Shown here in pieces: positions 32,790 to 46,892 of a stretch of 64,000 bases of DNA. The DNA comes from Brachynemurus nebulosus (Eukaryota; Arthropoda; Insecta; Neuroptera; Myrmeleontidae), in assembly GCA_035578155.1 (NCBI GenBank), contig JAPWDM010000001.1, positions 13,429,543 through 13,493,542 on the forward strand. Direction: 5' to 3'. The translations under genes and the position numbers were made by a program. The notes below the pieces were generated by a model. It worked only from the letters and a program-made list of their open reading frames with translations, was not told where the DNA came from and ran no database searches. The stretch's first letter is position 1; each line of letters opens with the position of its first letter.

Positions 32790-34199
32790 AGAATCCGCTT
32801 TTCAGATGGCTGTAACTCAAAAACTATTTGAGATATACACTTGAAATTTTAGTATGTTATTTTTAGGTGTATCGACTATCCAAACATTTTAAAATTTTTT
32901 CAAAATGTTTAGTTGCATTCTCGGCGTGTAGCTGTCGTAGATAATGTGCATCACTAATGTATTCCAACAAGTATATAAATCTTCCAATAATTGATATAGG
33001 TACTTTTAACATTTCTTAAAAATCGCCTACTATAATTACTAGATTAATGATCAATATCTGTCCGTGATAATGTGATAGTCCACTGTATCCTGTATCGACA
33101 TACCATAGTTATATAATTATGTGAAATTTGAATGACGAATTTGGTAGATAGTCTACACGTGGATTAGACAATACAATATGTATTTGTTAGTGGATGATTA
33201 TGATAAATCAAGTATTTTGTCGCTACTAAAGACATGCAAGATTTAACAAAGATAATATGGTGTTTTCAACAATTTATTTTAAGAGATTATTAGAATATTT
33301 TTATTTTCGTCCCCTGTTGTAATAAACGAGTCAAATTTGAAATATTCTTTAAATTGTTTGTCGTAAAACCAACTTTTTGTCTATTTGACCACACAACACG
33401 TAAAAATTATTAGGCTAATTTGGATAAAGTTTTTTGAAAAACATAGGAAACTGCTTAGAATATGATATGGTATAAATGTATTATAAATATTTTTAGTAGG
33501 TATTTTTGTTTGATTTTATTTTTATTTTTTTTTTTTATAACTAATTACTTCACTTTAGAAAAGGGAAATAATAAAATCTAATTGAACACGATTTAAAATT
33601 TAAGATTTCATAAGAAAATGTTCCAAAATTAAATTACTTTCAAAACTATTCTATACCTGTAATGTCATTTAAATAAAATCGAATAATAGGGCATCAAATA
33701 TACTTTGAATATATTAATTAAATAAACTGAGTCAGATTGTATAGAATTTTACATCGTTTAATGAACAAAACGAAGTATTATAATAAAATTCATTTTGTAG
33801 GAATGTCGGAGTATCTGACTGAAAAGTAATTTTACTCACAGTAAAATCACAAGGCACAACTAATAAATAATAAATATACTATTTTTCATCTAAATTTCAT
33901 CAGCGAAGAAATAGTTGTCTTTTATTTACATTCGTCTGTCAGACTACATCATATTATGACCACATTTGTGAGTGTCAACCAAATAAAACTGGTTTGTCAA
34001 ATGCTTTATTTAACTATCATTTTATCTTGTTTAAAAAACAACTGCTAAGGAAATCGTGAGGTTTTGTTCTTTTGAATTATCTTAAATTTTTTATTAATTT
34101 TTTTTTTTACAATCTGGAGCGAATCATATATTTTATAGCTATTTATGGTTTTAAAGAAAAAAAAAAAATTGTGCGATTTTTTTTTGTACGATCACCCTC
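32790..34199. other. Non-coding AT-rich DNA
   Basis: Unique-looking flank of the palindromic element. No gene is seen. GATGGCTGTAACTCAAAAAC at 32804 resembles dispersed non-coding sequence elsewhere in the window (e.g. 63720). Confidence 0.5.
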
Positions 34200-34201
34200 T
34201 A

Positions 34202-35351
<1,150 letters not shown>

Positions 35352-35434
35352 TACCGCACAAAAGAGGTACATATTAATTTTACATTATTGTAATGTGAGT
35401 AGAGGATAAGGAAAGTAGCAGGGGACTAGAATTC

Positions 35435-35600
35435 ATAAAGTGCGCGTCCACAGCTGTAAACTTGTGAAAAAATTTACGGGGAATTGAACCCCGACCTCCC
35501 AGTCCATACCAGTGACTAATCTTGAAGCCATTGTGGTTCAACTTTTGAGAATAAAGTAACAGTTTCATTAGCCTGAGATCTCATATGTTCGAATCTCATT
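35435..35600 (-). repeat. tRNA-like/SINE-like fragment
   Basis: On the minus strand, GGGAGGTCGGGGTTCAATTC then CCCGTAAA gives a good B-box (GGTTCAATTCC) in a hairpin arm (CGGGG-TTCAATT-CCCCG). Upstream GTCACTGGTATGGACTGG could be a degenerate A-box region. A complete cloverleaf does not form, so I call it a tRNA-derived repeat rather than a tRNA gene. A second TGTTCGAATCTC lies on the plus strand at about 35588. Confidence 0.4.
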
Positions 35601-37300
35601 TTATAGCATTTTATAATAAATTTGATATATCGTTAGTAGTTTGAAACACACCGTAAGTAGTTACATAATAATACACAACAAGACACGTAGATATTCAACA
35701 CAATCATGTATATACTCATCTATATCTCTACGTACATACGTAACTCCAAATACACGTGTATATGTACATAATACAATCATGAAGCATGCGGTTTTATTAA
35801 TTCCCTTATCAAATAACAGACACACAAATGTTCAGCTTGATAAATTTTCCACATACTGAACACCTATTGTATGTACATATAATGTCGGTTTCGGCCGTTC
35901 CTATTCAGTAAACTATTCATATTCTTGCTACTACACCGTCGTATCGTATCAATTATATTACGGGTACGTATGGTAAAATTAATAAGCAATTATATTGTAC
36001 TAATGAATTTGACCACCATCATTCACAACCTTTAGTATTATGTGGAAACCTATTCATTTTTTTTTTTGGATGTTTTTTGTATACAAAATGTTTTTTGCTT
36101 TTTTTTGAAAACAATTATGTTACATTAATTTTAAATATACAAAAATATTTTATTTTTGACACGTATACATAAGTACGTACATGTATTAAAAATATTAAGT
36201 ACCCTTTTTCAAATAAACAATATATTCATAATTTAAAATCAAGTTGAGATTGGAAGTGAAAGTGAAAAAAGTTAACAACAGGGTAGTATAACTTTCCCGT
36301 CCCGTTTTTATTTTTAGAAACCTGTTGAATTGATGGGTGGAAGGGTCCGTAACTGCTAAGGGATGTATAAGCTAAAAACCCAACAAAAATCCAATGGAAA
36401 AGACCAATCCATTCGAAGGTTTTACAAAGAATCGAAATTTATTTTGCAACTTTATGGGTAGATGGGTGTATTTTTAAGTTGTCGTAAACAAAGTTGTTAC
36501 AAATTAAAATTTCTACCAACTATATTTTGTAAAATTTTTCGAAATTTTACTCAAGCTTTCTTTTAGACAAGATTGCAGCCTGGGGTCCGGAGTCACTGGT
36601 AAAAAACTAACAGAAACGGGTAAAAGTATTCTTTTTTTTTATCTTTTTTATATTAACCCGTCATCATGGCCCTACTCCTAGAGGAGACGGTTAATACTTC
36701 AAGTCACTCCCACTCCCTGTGATGCCACTTTAAAAAAATATTGATTATAGACTGGAAGTATGCTACAACTTCTGCCTTGGTGCCAAATTTCAAAATCTAT
36801 CAGTTCTAATAAGGAAGATGCGGCCTTTGAAAATAAAACAAAAAGACTAAAATTCTCTTAAGTCACCTGACTTATGAAAAAAATTTTTCCATTAGAATAA
36901 TTAGGACTTTTTGTCCTTTTGTTTTATATTTCACTTAAATTTTATCGATATTCATAAACAAGATCCAGAGAAAATTTAAAAAAATGTTTCCATTTTTCCA
37001 AAAAGTTATAAATGGCGAAAAAACACTAGTCAGACATAGAATAACACCATACATAGAATTATTTTGAGCCTAGTTTCATTTTTCTAGCCCAAATATTCAC
37101 TAATTCAATCGCCAATATTAAAAAAAGTTTAAACCTTTCTTTCTAAAAACATACTACCAACCTGAAATATGCGTAGAAAATTATTAATTTTAATTAAAAA
37201 TTATGCTTTTCGATGCGTAACTATGCTCCAAAATCAAAATCCTTTCAGTCCCAAAATTTTTTCAAAAGTGTAAATATGTAATTTGTTTGTTTCGAAATCA
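35601..37300. other. Non-coding AT-rich DNA
   Basis: No gene is seen. 36565-36640 (CTGGGGTCCGGAGTCACTGG) recalls 10485-10570 and 53880-54010, short GC-rich dispersed pieces of unknown class. Confidence 0.4.
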
Positions 37301-37304
37301 AACA

Positions 37305-37439
37305 CAAAGCCCTATATTAGCGAATTTCCAAAACTGGAAATTCAGCTTTTACGCCAGGTGTCATGGTGCGACCTAAGCCCGAGACCATATCAGAAATATG
37401 TTTTGAGGTCCCTAGAATACGAAAATGATATTCACTAAA

Positions 37440-37520
<81 letters not shown>
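37305..37520 (+). repeat. Dispersed repeat copy followed by (AT)n
   Basis: 37320-37430 (GCGAATTTCCAAAACTGGAA, GAGACCATATCAGAAATATG, GTTTTGAGGTCCCTAGAATA) matches 60295-60425 in order and orientation. An (AT)n tract lies at 37443-37520. Confidence 0.55.
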
Positions 37521-37525
<5 letters not shown>

Positions 37526-40321
37526 CCGCGCGATAACTCTCGAACGAAACGTTTAATGCTTATGAAATTTTGTGTGCGAATTCGATTTTCCAAATCGTTG
37601 GATGAGTTCGTTAGCCAGACACGTCGGATGCCCAGAAGTAGGTTTTCCGGGCGTTTTTTGTCAACAAAATGAGTTTTTTGCCAGAATTAAGCAATTTTTC
37701 AAATTTTTTTTTACACCAAGCCCTAGTAAAAGGTAAAATTCATAAAAAATGTTTTTATACCGTTGCTCTAAATTGCTTACTTTTCGAGAAAAACTAGGAA
37801 ATATGTCGTTCTCCATTTCACTCGCACTCGCATTCTTTTTTTTTCTGTCTCATTTTTTACGAGCTAAATTCGAAAAAATCCGCTTTTTAAGTAGCATGTC
37901 ATGATTTTTTTAATTCAATTTAACGATTCGGCTATATTCTTTTTCTTTGTCAGTTAAATGTTTTTATAATGTATCTCTATTCCATTTTTTTTTAGATAAA
38001 AGATCACGGCGCAGTTTTTTATGTGATATGATCAGAATTTAGATGATGTTTACACCTTCCTAAAATTAATAAGAGCTTGCTACAATCGCATAAAAATTAC
38101 GTTAAATCATATTCAAACAATAATATTTTTACGTAATTTTCTATCCAAATGACAATACTACGTTATAATTATATGTATAAACCCATCATTTTAGTGGTAA
38201 ATAAATTTGCACATTCAGTTTTTTTTTTCTTTTGACAACAAAACAAATAATTTTAAATTTTGACAAGTTGTATCATACATTTTTGAAAATATTAAATATT
38301 TATTTTTTTAAGGAAAAAATGTATTAAAGATCTGAAATTTGTTTAACAAAAACCATACATCTGCTCGTTTTACCTTAAAAATCTCGGAAAATAGAATATT
38401 TTTCAATAATTAACTCAGAAAAAGCATATATGAGGTAATTTTCATGATATTTTTTTGAAAATTTCAAAATAGTAGGGTTACAATGTTTTTTTTTTTTTAA
38501 TTATTTTGTAGAATTTGGTAAACACACATCGTAAAAAGTACTCGCCTTGAAAAAATCAAACAAGTATTTAAAAAAAAAATACTATTTCTTAAAGAAAATA
38601 TTAAAATTATGTACAAATGCCGTCCTGACCAACTGATATATTGGAACCGATTTTGAGCAGCTGGATTTACTACAGGCAAAAGCTCATAGTGAATACACAC
38701 ATTTTTTAACATCCTTTTGAATTTTGTAATTCAATCATTACAAATAAAATCTAAATAAAAAAAAATCTATATGACCTGTTTTTTCTCAATTTTCTAGCAT
38801 CAAATCTAGCGATAATTAACTAGCGAGTGATTGTATTGACCACACATTTTAATGTAAAATATATTAATTTTAACCGGCTTCAAAATAACGTTTCGATTTT
38901 AACAATAAAAATATTTAAAAAAGTGTTTAAGTTCTGGCAAGATTGTCAAAAAGGGACTGAAATATTTTTAGATATTGATATATAGAAAAAATATTAATGT
39001 GTTAAGTACTTACTAGACTTATAAACTTTCATTTTCGTATACGCTTTCGGTTTCGGATATTTAATTATTTCGGATATCGGTAGTTTTAGTTACGGTTACG
39101 AATATCCATAACATCCCTAATGTAAATGTTTGTCAATCCAACTTCATCGAGAGAAAGTTAATTAGGTATTTACGATTTTCGGAAGAACACGTATATAAAT
39201 TTTATAAGTACGTATTATCATATAAACACATTTGGTTTGCAATTTTTTAATAATTAGTTTCTACGCTACTGAAATTATCTATCCATTTGAAAATTGGGAT
39301 CCAGTGATGTACATTGACACTACAAAAGTGTGGGTGAAAAATTTCATTTTCACTTTTACTGAAATTATGTCATAAATTCATATTTTCAGAATTTATTCAT
39401 TTGACAGAAAAATTCTAAATTATTAAAAAAGCCAAATAATTAATAACAATTAAAATAAAAAAAAAAAAAAACAGAAAACATTTATTTATATTTGCATTTT
39501 TATAAAAACATTTAGGTATTATATTTTATATGCACTTTAACTAAAATGTCAAATTTCACACCTTGTTAATTTTCAATTTCACTCATAATGTGCTTAAAAA
39601 TCAAAACTTAAAGTTTATAACATTCACAATCCGTGTAGAGTGTCCATACGTCTTGGTTTTCCCGGATTTGTCACGGTTCTAGCTCCGTTGCTCCGGTGTC
39701 CCGACAAACTTTTTCAAGACGTCGGTCGATTTGTTTCGGTTTTTCAAACTACTAATTTTTCATCATCTAATAAGTACACAATTTTTCATTTTAAATAATG
39801 AATAGTTCAGTATCATATTAAAAGATCAACAGTAGATTCATTTACAACCAAACCTAAAAATATTTAAAAAAAATTAATTACTAATTAAATTTTCCAAGTT
39901 TTTTCGATTTTACCTTAAACACGAACTTCCAAAAAAACATTTTCTTTTCTTAACTTTCCATCATATATGTATCTACATAAATAAATTGTAATATTATTTT
40001 GCTTGCTTTTATGATACTGAAGGTACTGATTCCTGAACAATTAAAAATTAAAATGACTGGAATTTTATTCGAACTTTTAAATAAAGTAGTTAACTAACGC
40101 GCTAGATAGATAGCGCCAGAATACAGAAATTGCCAACATTTAAATGTTCATGTTTCACATTAATACAAAATAAAATACATTAATACAAAATAAAATTGTC
40201 TAAGAAGCTCACTTTCATAAGAAATTTTATAAAAATTTAAAAAATATATATTTCCTAGAACAGGGGGCGATTTATTTTAAAAAAAAATTAATATTTTAAA
40301 TAAAGAGCCATTAATAGGTAT
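37521..40321. other. Non-coding AT-rich DNA
   Basis: No gene. 37525-37690 (around GAGTTCGTTAGCCAGACACG) resembles 41060-41230 (GAGTTCTCCAGTCAGACACG), a dispersed repeat. The remainder is unassigned. Confidence 0.4.
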
Positions 40322-40985
40322 TCTATACATATAATACAAATGTAACGAGACCGTTTCTGTATAGGGAATATTTTTTAAAAATTGTGCAGATACTGTAAAT
40401 AGTTATCGATGTAGATATCAAAACAGCGATTTTTTAAATTTTTGTCTGTCTGTCTGTCTGTCTGTCTGTTCGTCTGTTCACGCATCACACAAAAACTACT
40501 GGATGGATTTTAATGAAATTTGGTGTGCCGACAACTTATTACCCGGATCAACATCTAAGATACTTTCTACTTCGAGAAAATGTCTCATTCCCACGGGAAA
40601 ATGGAAAAACCATGTTGAGCATGTGCATACAGTACGCAAAAACTATTGAACGGATTTTGATGCAATTTGGTGTGATGATAACTTATTACCTGAGTCAGCA
40701 TCTCAGATACTTTTTATTTCGGGAAAGTGGCTCATTCCCACAGGAAAGTAAAAAAACTTTTTGAGCATGTGCACATATTACGCGAAAACTATTGAACGGA
40801 TTTTTATGAAATCTGGTGTAGTGATAACTTATTACCTGCGTCAACATTTAGGATACTTTTTATTACGGGAAAATATTTCCTTCCTTCAGGAAAATTCAAA
40901 AATTATTTTGCTTATGTGCATGTATACTTAAAACTATTGTTCTATGCGAATGCTTTATAATTACTATACTTATATACTTGTCATT
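40322..40985 (+). mobile_element. Non-autonomous Helitron, copy 2 (3' end lost)
   Basis: Starts TCTATACATATAATACAAAT, then the family's GTTATCGATGTAGATATCAA block, a TGTC microsatellite (about 40440-40475) and three monomers of about 140 bp (GATGGATTTTAATGAAATTT, then AACTTATTACC, GTCTCATTCCCACGGGAAAA). The hairpin and CTRR end found in copies 1 and 3 are absent, so it is truncated or mutated at 3'. The 83-aa frame inside is the monomer read in one phase. Confidence 0.7.
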
Positions 40986-40989
40986 TATT

Positions 40990-41467
40990 AAATTAAATTT
41001 ACCATAATACAAAATTTCTGGAGACTAACTCTATTTTAAATTAATTTAGAAATTTCGAAAATTTAAGTGCCTATATATCCGAAAAATTCATTTTGGATGA
41101 AACTTGTTATATTTATAGGATAGATACTAGTTTGGGATGCAAATATAATAAAACAATAAAACGTTGGAAGTCCAAAAATTTTGTATGAGTTCTCCAGTCA
41201 GACACGTCCAATTCCAAAAACCTCAAAAAAATGAGTTTTTTGCAAACAATTTGCCAAAATTTAAAAGTTTTTCCAATTTTTTTTACATTGTGGAAAGAAC
41301 CAAGAAAGACACAGAAAATACATTTTGAACCATTATTCTAGGTAAGCGGGTTTTCGAAAAAAAGTAACTTTTATGATTGGAAATTCGCTATGTTATGCAG
41401 ATGCTGCGACAGGGGTATTCATTATTTATTACAATGATTCTCTGATTTGAATGAATAGTTTTAAATA
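40990..41467. other. Non-coding AT-rich DNA
   Basis: Contains the dispersed sequence shared with 37525-37690; no gene. Confidence 0.4.
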
Positions 41468-41470
41468 TTA

Positions 41471-41879
41471 AGCGGCCCCTACAAGCTCAATAATATTATG
41501 CAATCAACTTGTGCAATTTATGGAATTGTCTGTGCCTCCAGACAATTCAATAATTTGTAAAAGAAATTTGTACAATAAATTGAATGTAGGAATTGTACAA
41601 TAATTCAACTGTTGTTTAATTCAACATATTAAGTGATAATGGTGTTGCGAATCAAATATGGCATTACAAAACAATTCATAAATTGAAACTTAAATAAATA
41701 AAGTCGAATTGCGCAATAATATTTGCAGAGCCTACAGACGTTGCAATATTCATTCATTGTACAATACATATATTTCAAACTGTTTTTGATCAGCACAATA
41801 TCAGTATAACCTACAGACGATCAATAACATTGTGCCACCTCAGATTTTGTGCAATATTATTGAGCGTGTAGGGGCCGCT
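41471..41879. mobile_element. MITE with TTA duplication, PIF/Harbinger-like
   Basis: Left end AGCGGCCCCTACAAGCTCAA; right end read in reverse AGCGGCCCCTACACGCTCAA, followed in both by TAATATT. TTA lies directly outside each end (41468-41470, 41880-41882), the usual PIF/Harbinger target. The 409-bp body repeats TTGTGCAATT / AATTGTACAA words in both orientations. No transposase. Confidence 0.7.
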
Positions 41880-42063
41880 TTACACAAGGATGAAAAATGT
41901 GCATATCAAATGAAACACCTATCGAAATAAAAATATATAAAAAGTTAATGCATCATCATAGAGAATATTTATTCAGAAAATGGTGATACAGTAATACAAT
42001 GTGTAGCATATCAAGTCGTATGGATAAAAGAAACACAATGCATTCCAAATAACATGAGATTAA

Positions 42064-42545
42064 GGTAGTTAGTCAATAAAACGATTTTTTCAAAGGATTT
42101 TAACGAAATTTTTCTATTGTAGATATTTACTTAATCCAGTTCCAATAACACGAGCCCAATTTTGAGAAAAACGATTTCAAAGTTTTGTAATTTTAACACG
42201 GACTCTTATGGGAAAATTTTATTTTTTTTAAATAAAATAAAAACGTGTCAAAGGAATTTGATAAAAATTTAATATGTTATTTAATACAAAGTTACAAACC
42301 ATATTTAATAAGAAATTAAAATTATTGACTACGCCGTTTCTGAAATATAATTTAAAAACATCATTTTACAACGTTTTTACAATGCTTTTTCAACAATTCT
42401 TTTAAATTCCTACAACATAAGCGGACGGAAATTCAAAAAAACAAGTGGTATACAAATATAATAACTGAAGAATATTAATACATTACTTAATTTTTGATAA
42501 ATGAAAATTTTTTGCTAAGATATACTTTTGTACCTCAGAGCAACT
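42064..42545 (+). repeat. Dispersed repeat, copy 2
   Basis: Direct counterpart of 3838-4390, lacking the (AT)n insertion. It shares AAACGATTTTTTCAAAGGAT, AATTTTGAGAAAAACGATTT and AACAAGTGGTATACAAATAT. Confidence 0.7.
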
Positions 42546-42649
42546 ATGTTAAAAGCATTTTCTTCACACGGAAAATAATAGCGCTAAAAAAATTTCAGAG
42601 ACAAAATTAACAAAAAAATAATAAACTGAACGTCTATACCATTGGCGAC

Positions 42650-42790
42650 AAAAAGAAAAAAAACGTCAAATGGAGAATTTGCCGATACGATGATTAAAAT
42701 TAAATAATATCTAGTGTATACTTTTAATTCTCGGGGTCGGGGGAAGCATGACCCCTTGACACCCCCACCCTTGTATACACCCTTGATATC
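42650..42790 (-). repeat. Dispersed repeat (inverted relative to 13510)
   Basis: The reverse complement resembles 13505-13640: GTATACAAGGGTGGGGGTGT, then ATGCTTCCCCCGACCCCGAG and AATTAAAAGTATACACTAGA. Confidence 0.5.
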
Positions 42791-42879
42791 TATATATGTA
42801 TGTACAAAGTAGAAACTGATATTGTAAAACTAAAATTATAACCACTAGTCACACTCATATAATCATTACCATAGACTTA

Positions 42880-43145
42880 TGAGAGCGCTATGGGGCGTTA
42901 TAAGGATGTCTGCGATTAAATATTTTCCATTCAATTACATAATAAATATGTATATAAAGTACAAGAAACAGTGGGAGCGCTGTTAATAACGATCTTATCC
43001 TTATTCACGCACTATAACATTTCTAGTAGGGGCGCTGGGAACGTTAGAGAGACGTTTGGCATTTTTGTATTCAATTAAATAATAAAATATATAAAATCCA
43101 ACAAACAATGGAAGCTCTGTGGATATCGTTTTAATGTTCTGCACT
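42880..43145. repeat. Tandem duplication, period about 150 bp
   Basis: Two diverged copies: GGGGCGTTATAAGGATGTCT...CATTCAATTACATAATAAAT...GTGGGAGCGCTGTTA and GGGAACGTTAGAGAGACGTT...ATTCAATTAAATAATAAAAT...TGGAAGCTCTGTGGA. Confidence 0.5.
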
Positions 43146-44501
43146 GCGCTCCCATGATTCAAAAATATTTTTCAAGATTTTTCTTAAAATTTTCATTCTT
43201 TTAGGTTTTTGTCACGATATTTGAAAAACACCTAATTTACACCTAATTCGCCGTACTTTAAGCTACCAAAAACTCTCTTTACCAATGAGTTTGCTAGGTT
43301 TACGTAAACCTAGCCGTCCCTTTTGTTTTTCATGTTTTTTCGGAAACCGTTAGAACACCTAAAATACACCTATTTTTCATCTAATTGTTTCTTGGGATTT
43401 TTAAGACTTATTTGGGGGGGGGGGGGGGTTCTAGCTTTACGGTAACTTTTTTTTTGTACTTTTTTAAATAGTGTAACCCTCTCTTCGAACATGAACTTCA
43501 AAATTTAAGAATTGATGGAATTTCGTTTATGTAATTATATTAAACGGAAATAACAGCAAAAAGTATATTTCGTACTATTTTTGCTTTCACACAAATTTGA
43601 AATAAATTTTTGGTATTTTCTTTTGGAAAGGGTGTTTGGACACTAAAAACATTTTGATGCAAAAAATAATACTATAATATTGATGACTAGAACTCCCCAA
43701 AGTACATATATGATAAATTAAAATTAAAAATTTGGTCCATTTTCTTAGTTTAAGATTTTAGTTTTAGGGTGGTGATTCATCCCTTGATAGTGTGTGGGTG
43801 TTGAAATTATTATTATATTTAAACCGCTGTTTAGTAGACATAAACAAAATTTATTCAGTTTTAAAATTTTTAAGTCCCAACTTTGCACTCCTTAAAATCG
43901 ACTTTTAATAGAAATTCCCCAATTCAGATTCAATTTCTAGATTCGTGGACTTCCCTTAACAATATTTTTGTATGCGATTTAAAAAGAAAATCAAATTGTA
44001 AATAAACTCTTTACGTAATTTAGTAAAAAAATTATTAATTGCAAATCACGGTTTTTCTGTAAACGTAAAACTTCAAATGCGATTATAGTGACCACTTTAC
44101 CTACCTGATAACATACAAAATATTCTAACGATAATCCACTGGTAAAAATTGAAAATGTTTTGGAAATTTTAATAGCTCCTTTTAATGAACATGTACCAAT
44201 TATGTATAACTAGAAAAATTGACAGTGAAGCGAATACTAATGTGTTACACCTGGTATACTTACTTGTATATTGACTGACTACACATACATCCATTAATAT
44301 TGCTACGTACTTGTTTTTTATCTGTATTTGTATAATTACTTACAAAACTATTCGAATATCTTTAGTGGATTGTTAATTATATGATTATTTTAATTGAGGT
44401 TCGCTTATGTCTGTTCATATCTACAGTCAGCGAATACGACAGCAAAGTATGGAATTTCAGTTGTAGAAATCATTTCAGAAAATATAAGACTGACTTGTAA
44501 T
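43146..44501. other. Non-coding AT-rich DNA
   Basis: A G homopolymer run lies at about 43415-43428. TTTACGTAAACCTAGCC near 43300 is a short palindromic patch. No gene. Confidence 0.45.
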
Positions 44502-44793
44502 ATGCCAGGACAATTTAGCAAATAAAATAATTCATATTATTACATTAGGTAATTAATATCTTTTTACTGTGGTTTTGAAATCAGTTTTACTAACACAAAT
44601 TTAAAAAAAATTATGCAACATTACTACATTATTAAATTTAATCAATTCAGAAAAATGCCAGGACAATTTAGCGAATAAAATAATTCATATTATTACATTA
44701 AGTAATTAATATCTTTTTACTGTGGTTTTAAAATCAGTTTTATTAACACAAATTAAAAAATTTTATACAACATTACTACATTATTAAATTTAA
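44502..44793. repeat. Tandem duplication, period 153 bp
   Basis: ATGCCAGGACAATTTAGC starts at 44502 and 44655; the copies then run nearly identically through TATTACATTA(G/A)GTAATTAA to TACATTATTAAATTTAATC. The Helitron at 44794 interrupts immediately after the second copy. Confidence 0.85.
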
Positions 44794-45329
44794 TCTATAC
44801 ATATAATAAAACTATAACGAGACCGTGTTTATACATGGAACATTTTTCGAAAATTGTACTGGTACTATAGTTAGTTATCGATTTAGATATCAAAACAACG
44901 ATTTTTAAAATTTTAGTCTGTCTGTCTGTTCACACATCACGCAAAAACTACTGGACGGATTTTAATGAATTTTAGTGTGGTGATAACTTATTACCTGGGT
45001 CAACATTTAGGTTACTTTTTATTCCGAGAAAATGTCTCATTCACACGGAAAAATACGAAAAAAAATTTTGAGCATGTGTACACATTACACAAAAACTACT
45101 GAACGAATTTTAATGAAATTTGATGTGGTGAGAACTTATTACCTGGATCAACATCTAGGATACTTTTTACTCCGTGAAGATGTCTCTTTCTCTCGGGAAA
45201 ATACAAAAACCATTTTGAGTATGTGCATGAATTACGTAAAACTATTGTTCTGTGCAAATTCTTTATAATTATTATACTGATATATTTATCATTGATTTTA
45301 TCCGTGAACGACGTCGCGAGTACAGCTGG
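44794..45329 (+). mobile_element. Non-autonomous Helitron, copy 3
   Basis: Starts TCTATACATATAATAAAACT after an A and ends CTGG (45326-45329) before a T, matching TC...CTRR between A and T. The 3' hairpin sequence GAACGACGTCGCG survives in part. Two monomers of about 140 bp are present. Same family as 8023-8709. Confidence 0.8.
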
Positions 45330-46028
45330 TATTTAATAAAAGCTAAAAAAATTTCTGTCTATTCTTGAAGAAAATAAAAATGGAAATGATTTATTCTTCA
45401 TAACAAAGTAATTATAGTATATTTAATAAATAAGCATAAACGTTGCCAATAGTCTAACGGCGCAGTGTAATGGCGCAGTGAATAGAAATACCAGGCTCCG
45501 AGGATAAGCCAGATATAGTAGATGATAGGTGACAGTTATAAAAATATAGGTGACAGCAAAAAAAAAAACTGGGTAATTTTTCCCGAAAATATAACTCATA
45601 AGCAAAAAGAAAAGGTGTGTCATTGTCAACAAATGCGTCATTTTTCCCGAAAATATAACTGATGAGCAAAAAAGAGAAAAGCACTTTCATACCATTTTCT
45701 TTCATTTTTCCCGGACGCCGGGGCTACAACCGCGGCTGCTCATTCCTCTCGTCGGATTCCTGGATATTTAATGAAAACCACGTAGATGTTGTAAATTCGA
45801 ATCGGATGAAATAAAATTAGTTTAGATTTAGATATTTAGGCGATAATATTTCATTTCGAATAAACATTGAAGATAAAAGATGTGAGTAATAAGAACAAGT
45901 AAGAAAAATACTAGAAAAAAAACTGTATGATTTCCACTTAACTAAACGCAACACACCTTGATTGTTCTAAATTATCTAATTAAACAAAATAAACCTGTTA
46001 ATTCTTTAGCTATTAGAAATATTTGATA
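45330..46028. repeat. Short direct duplication and GC-richer patch
   Basis: TTTTTCCCGAAAATATAACT occurs at about 45578 and 45642. GGTGACAG occurs twice at 45527 and 45549. GC-richer text at 45710-45765. Class unknown; no gene. Confidence 0.4.
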
Positions 46029-46550
46029 CTAGCCGTATGCCCGATGGGATTTCCGATCGACATCTTTTTATTTGGTACTCACTTTTAATGTTTTTCAAAA
46101 GCCTAAATCAATATCCACGTTTCTAATTTCAAAAATGACGAACTTCCCATATTAACTTTCATTTTCTGTTTTAACCCCTTAGGGAATAAATTGCCAGAAA
46201 CAACTGACTTTTATTTATAAATAGAAGCATAAACGCCAATTTTAATATCTCCTGTGCTTAATTTCGTCCTTCTAAACCCAACAGTTTAGGTTGTGCGTTG
46301 TCTGTCAGTCAAAGTTAAAGATTGATTAAATAGGATATTAATATTTATTTTAATAGCCATTCTTTCCCTATTAGCCAAATTTTCATTCCCTATTAAATCC
46401 ACTTAGGGGACGAATTTTCAAAAATCCTTTCGTAGTGCTCAATAACGTTACATAGGAAACTGCTGTGCAAAATTTCATCCTTCTAAACCCAACGATTTAG
46501 TCTGTGCGTTGTCTGTCAGTCAGTCAATCAGTCAGTGTTAAGAAATTTAT
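46029..46550 (-). mobile_element. Probable second Helitron family member
   Basis: On the minus strand it would end GGGCATACGGCTAG before T, i.e. CTAG at about 46030. It has two monomers with CCTTCTAAACCCAACAGTTT / CCTTCTAAACCCAACGATTT and a GTCTGTCAGTCAGTCAATCA block, the usual internal style of insect Helitrons. The 5' TC end is not clear. Confidence 0.45.
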
Positions 46551-46627
46551 TAAGTAGTATATTTTCTAAGCTAACTAAGAAAAATTCCTAATTATAAAAC
46601 AATCTGAACGAAAGTTAATTTCCACCT

Positions 46628-46884
46628 CAGGGCCGGATTACCCACTAGGCTCACTTAGGTCATGACCTAGGGGCGGCAGATTTTGAAAACAGGGCGGCCA
46701 AAGTTGTAATTGACGTTTTTTGTTTTGTCTTTTTTCTTTTGTTTTTTTGTTTGTTTTTTTTTTTATTTATTTTTTTTTTTTAAGAGAAAGTTCGAAAAAG
46801 TAGGAAAAGTTAATTTTTAAGGAAAAGGTAGGGGCGGCATTTTTCACAGTCCCTAGAGCGACACTTAGAGTTAAGCTGGCCCTG
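46628..46884. mobile_element. hAT-type MITE with perfect 8-bp duplication
   Basis: TTCCACCT lies directly outside both ends (46620-46627 and 46885-46892), an exact 8-bp duplication. Ends: CAGGGCCGGATTA and, in reverse, CAGGGCCAGCTTAA. The 257-bp body has GGGGCGGCA words (about 46670, 46830) and a long T-rich middle. Clearly recent compared with the other hAT copies here. Confidence 0.85.
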
Positions 46885-46892
46885 TTCCACCT

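Noticed and set aside
35435..35600. Functional tRNA gene
   Set aside because: Good T-arm, but the acceptor, D and anticodon arms do not pair into a cloverleaf.
40513..45268. Related 78-91 aa frames at 8016, 40513 and 45032
   Set aside because: They are one phase of the Helitron 140-bp monomers, not a gene family.
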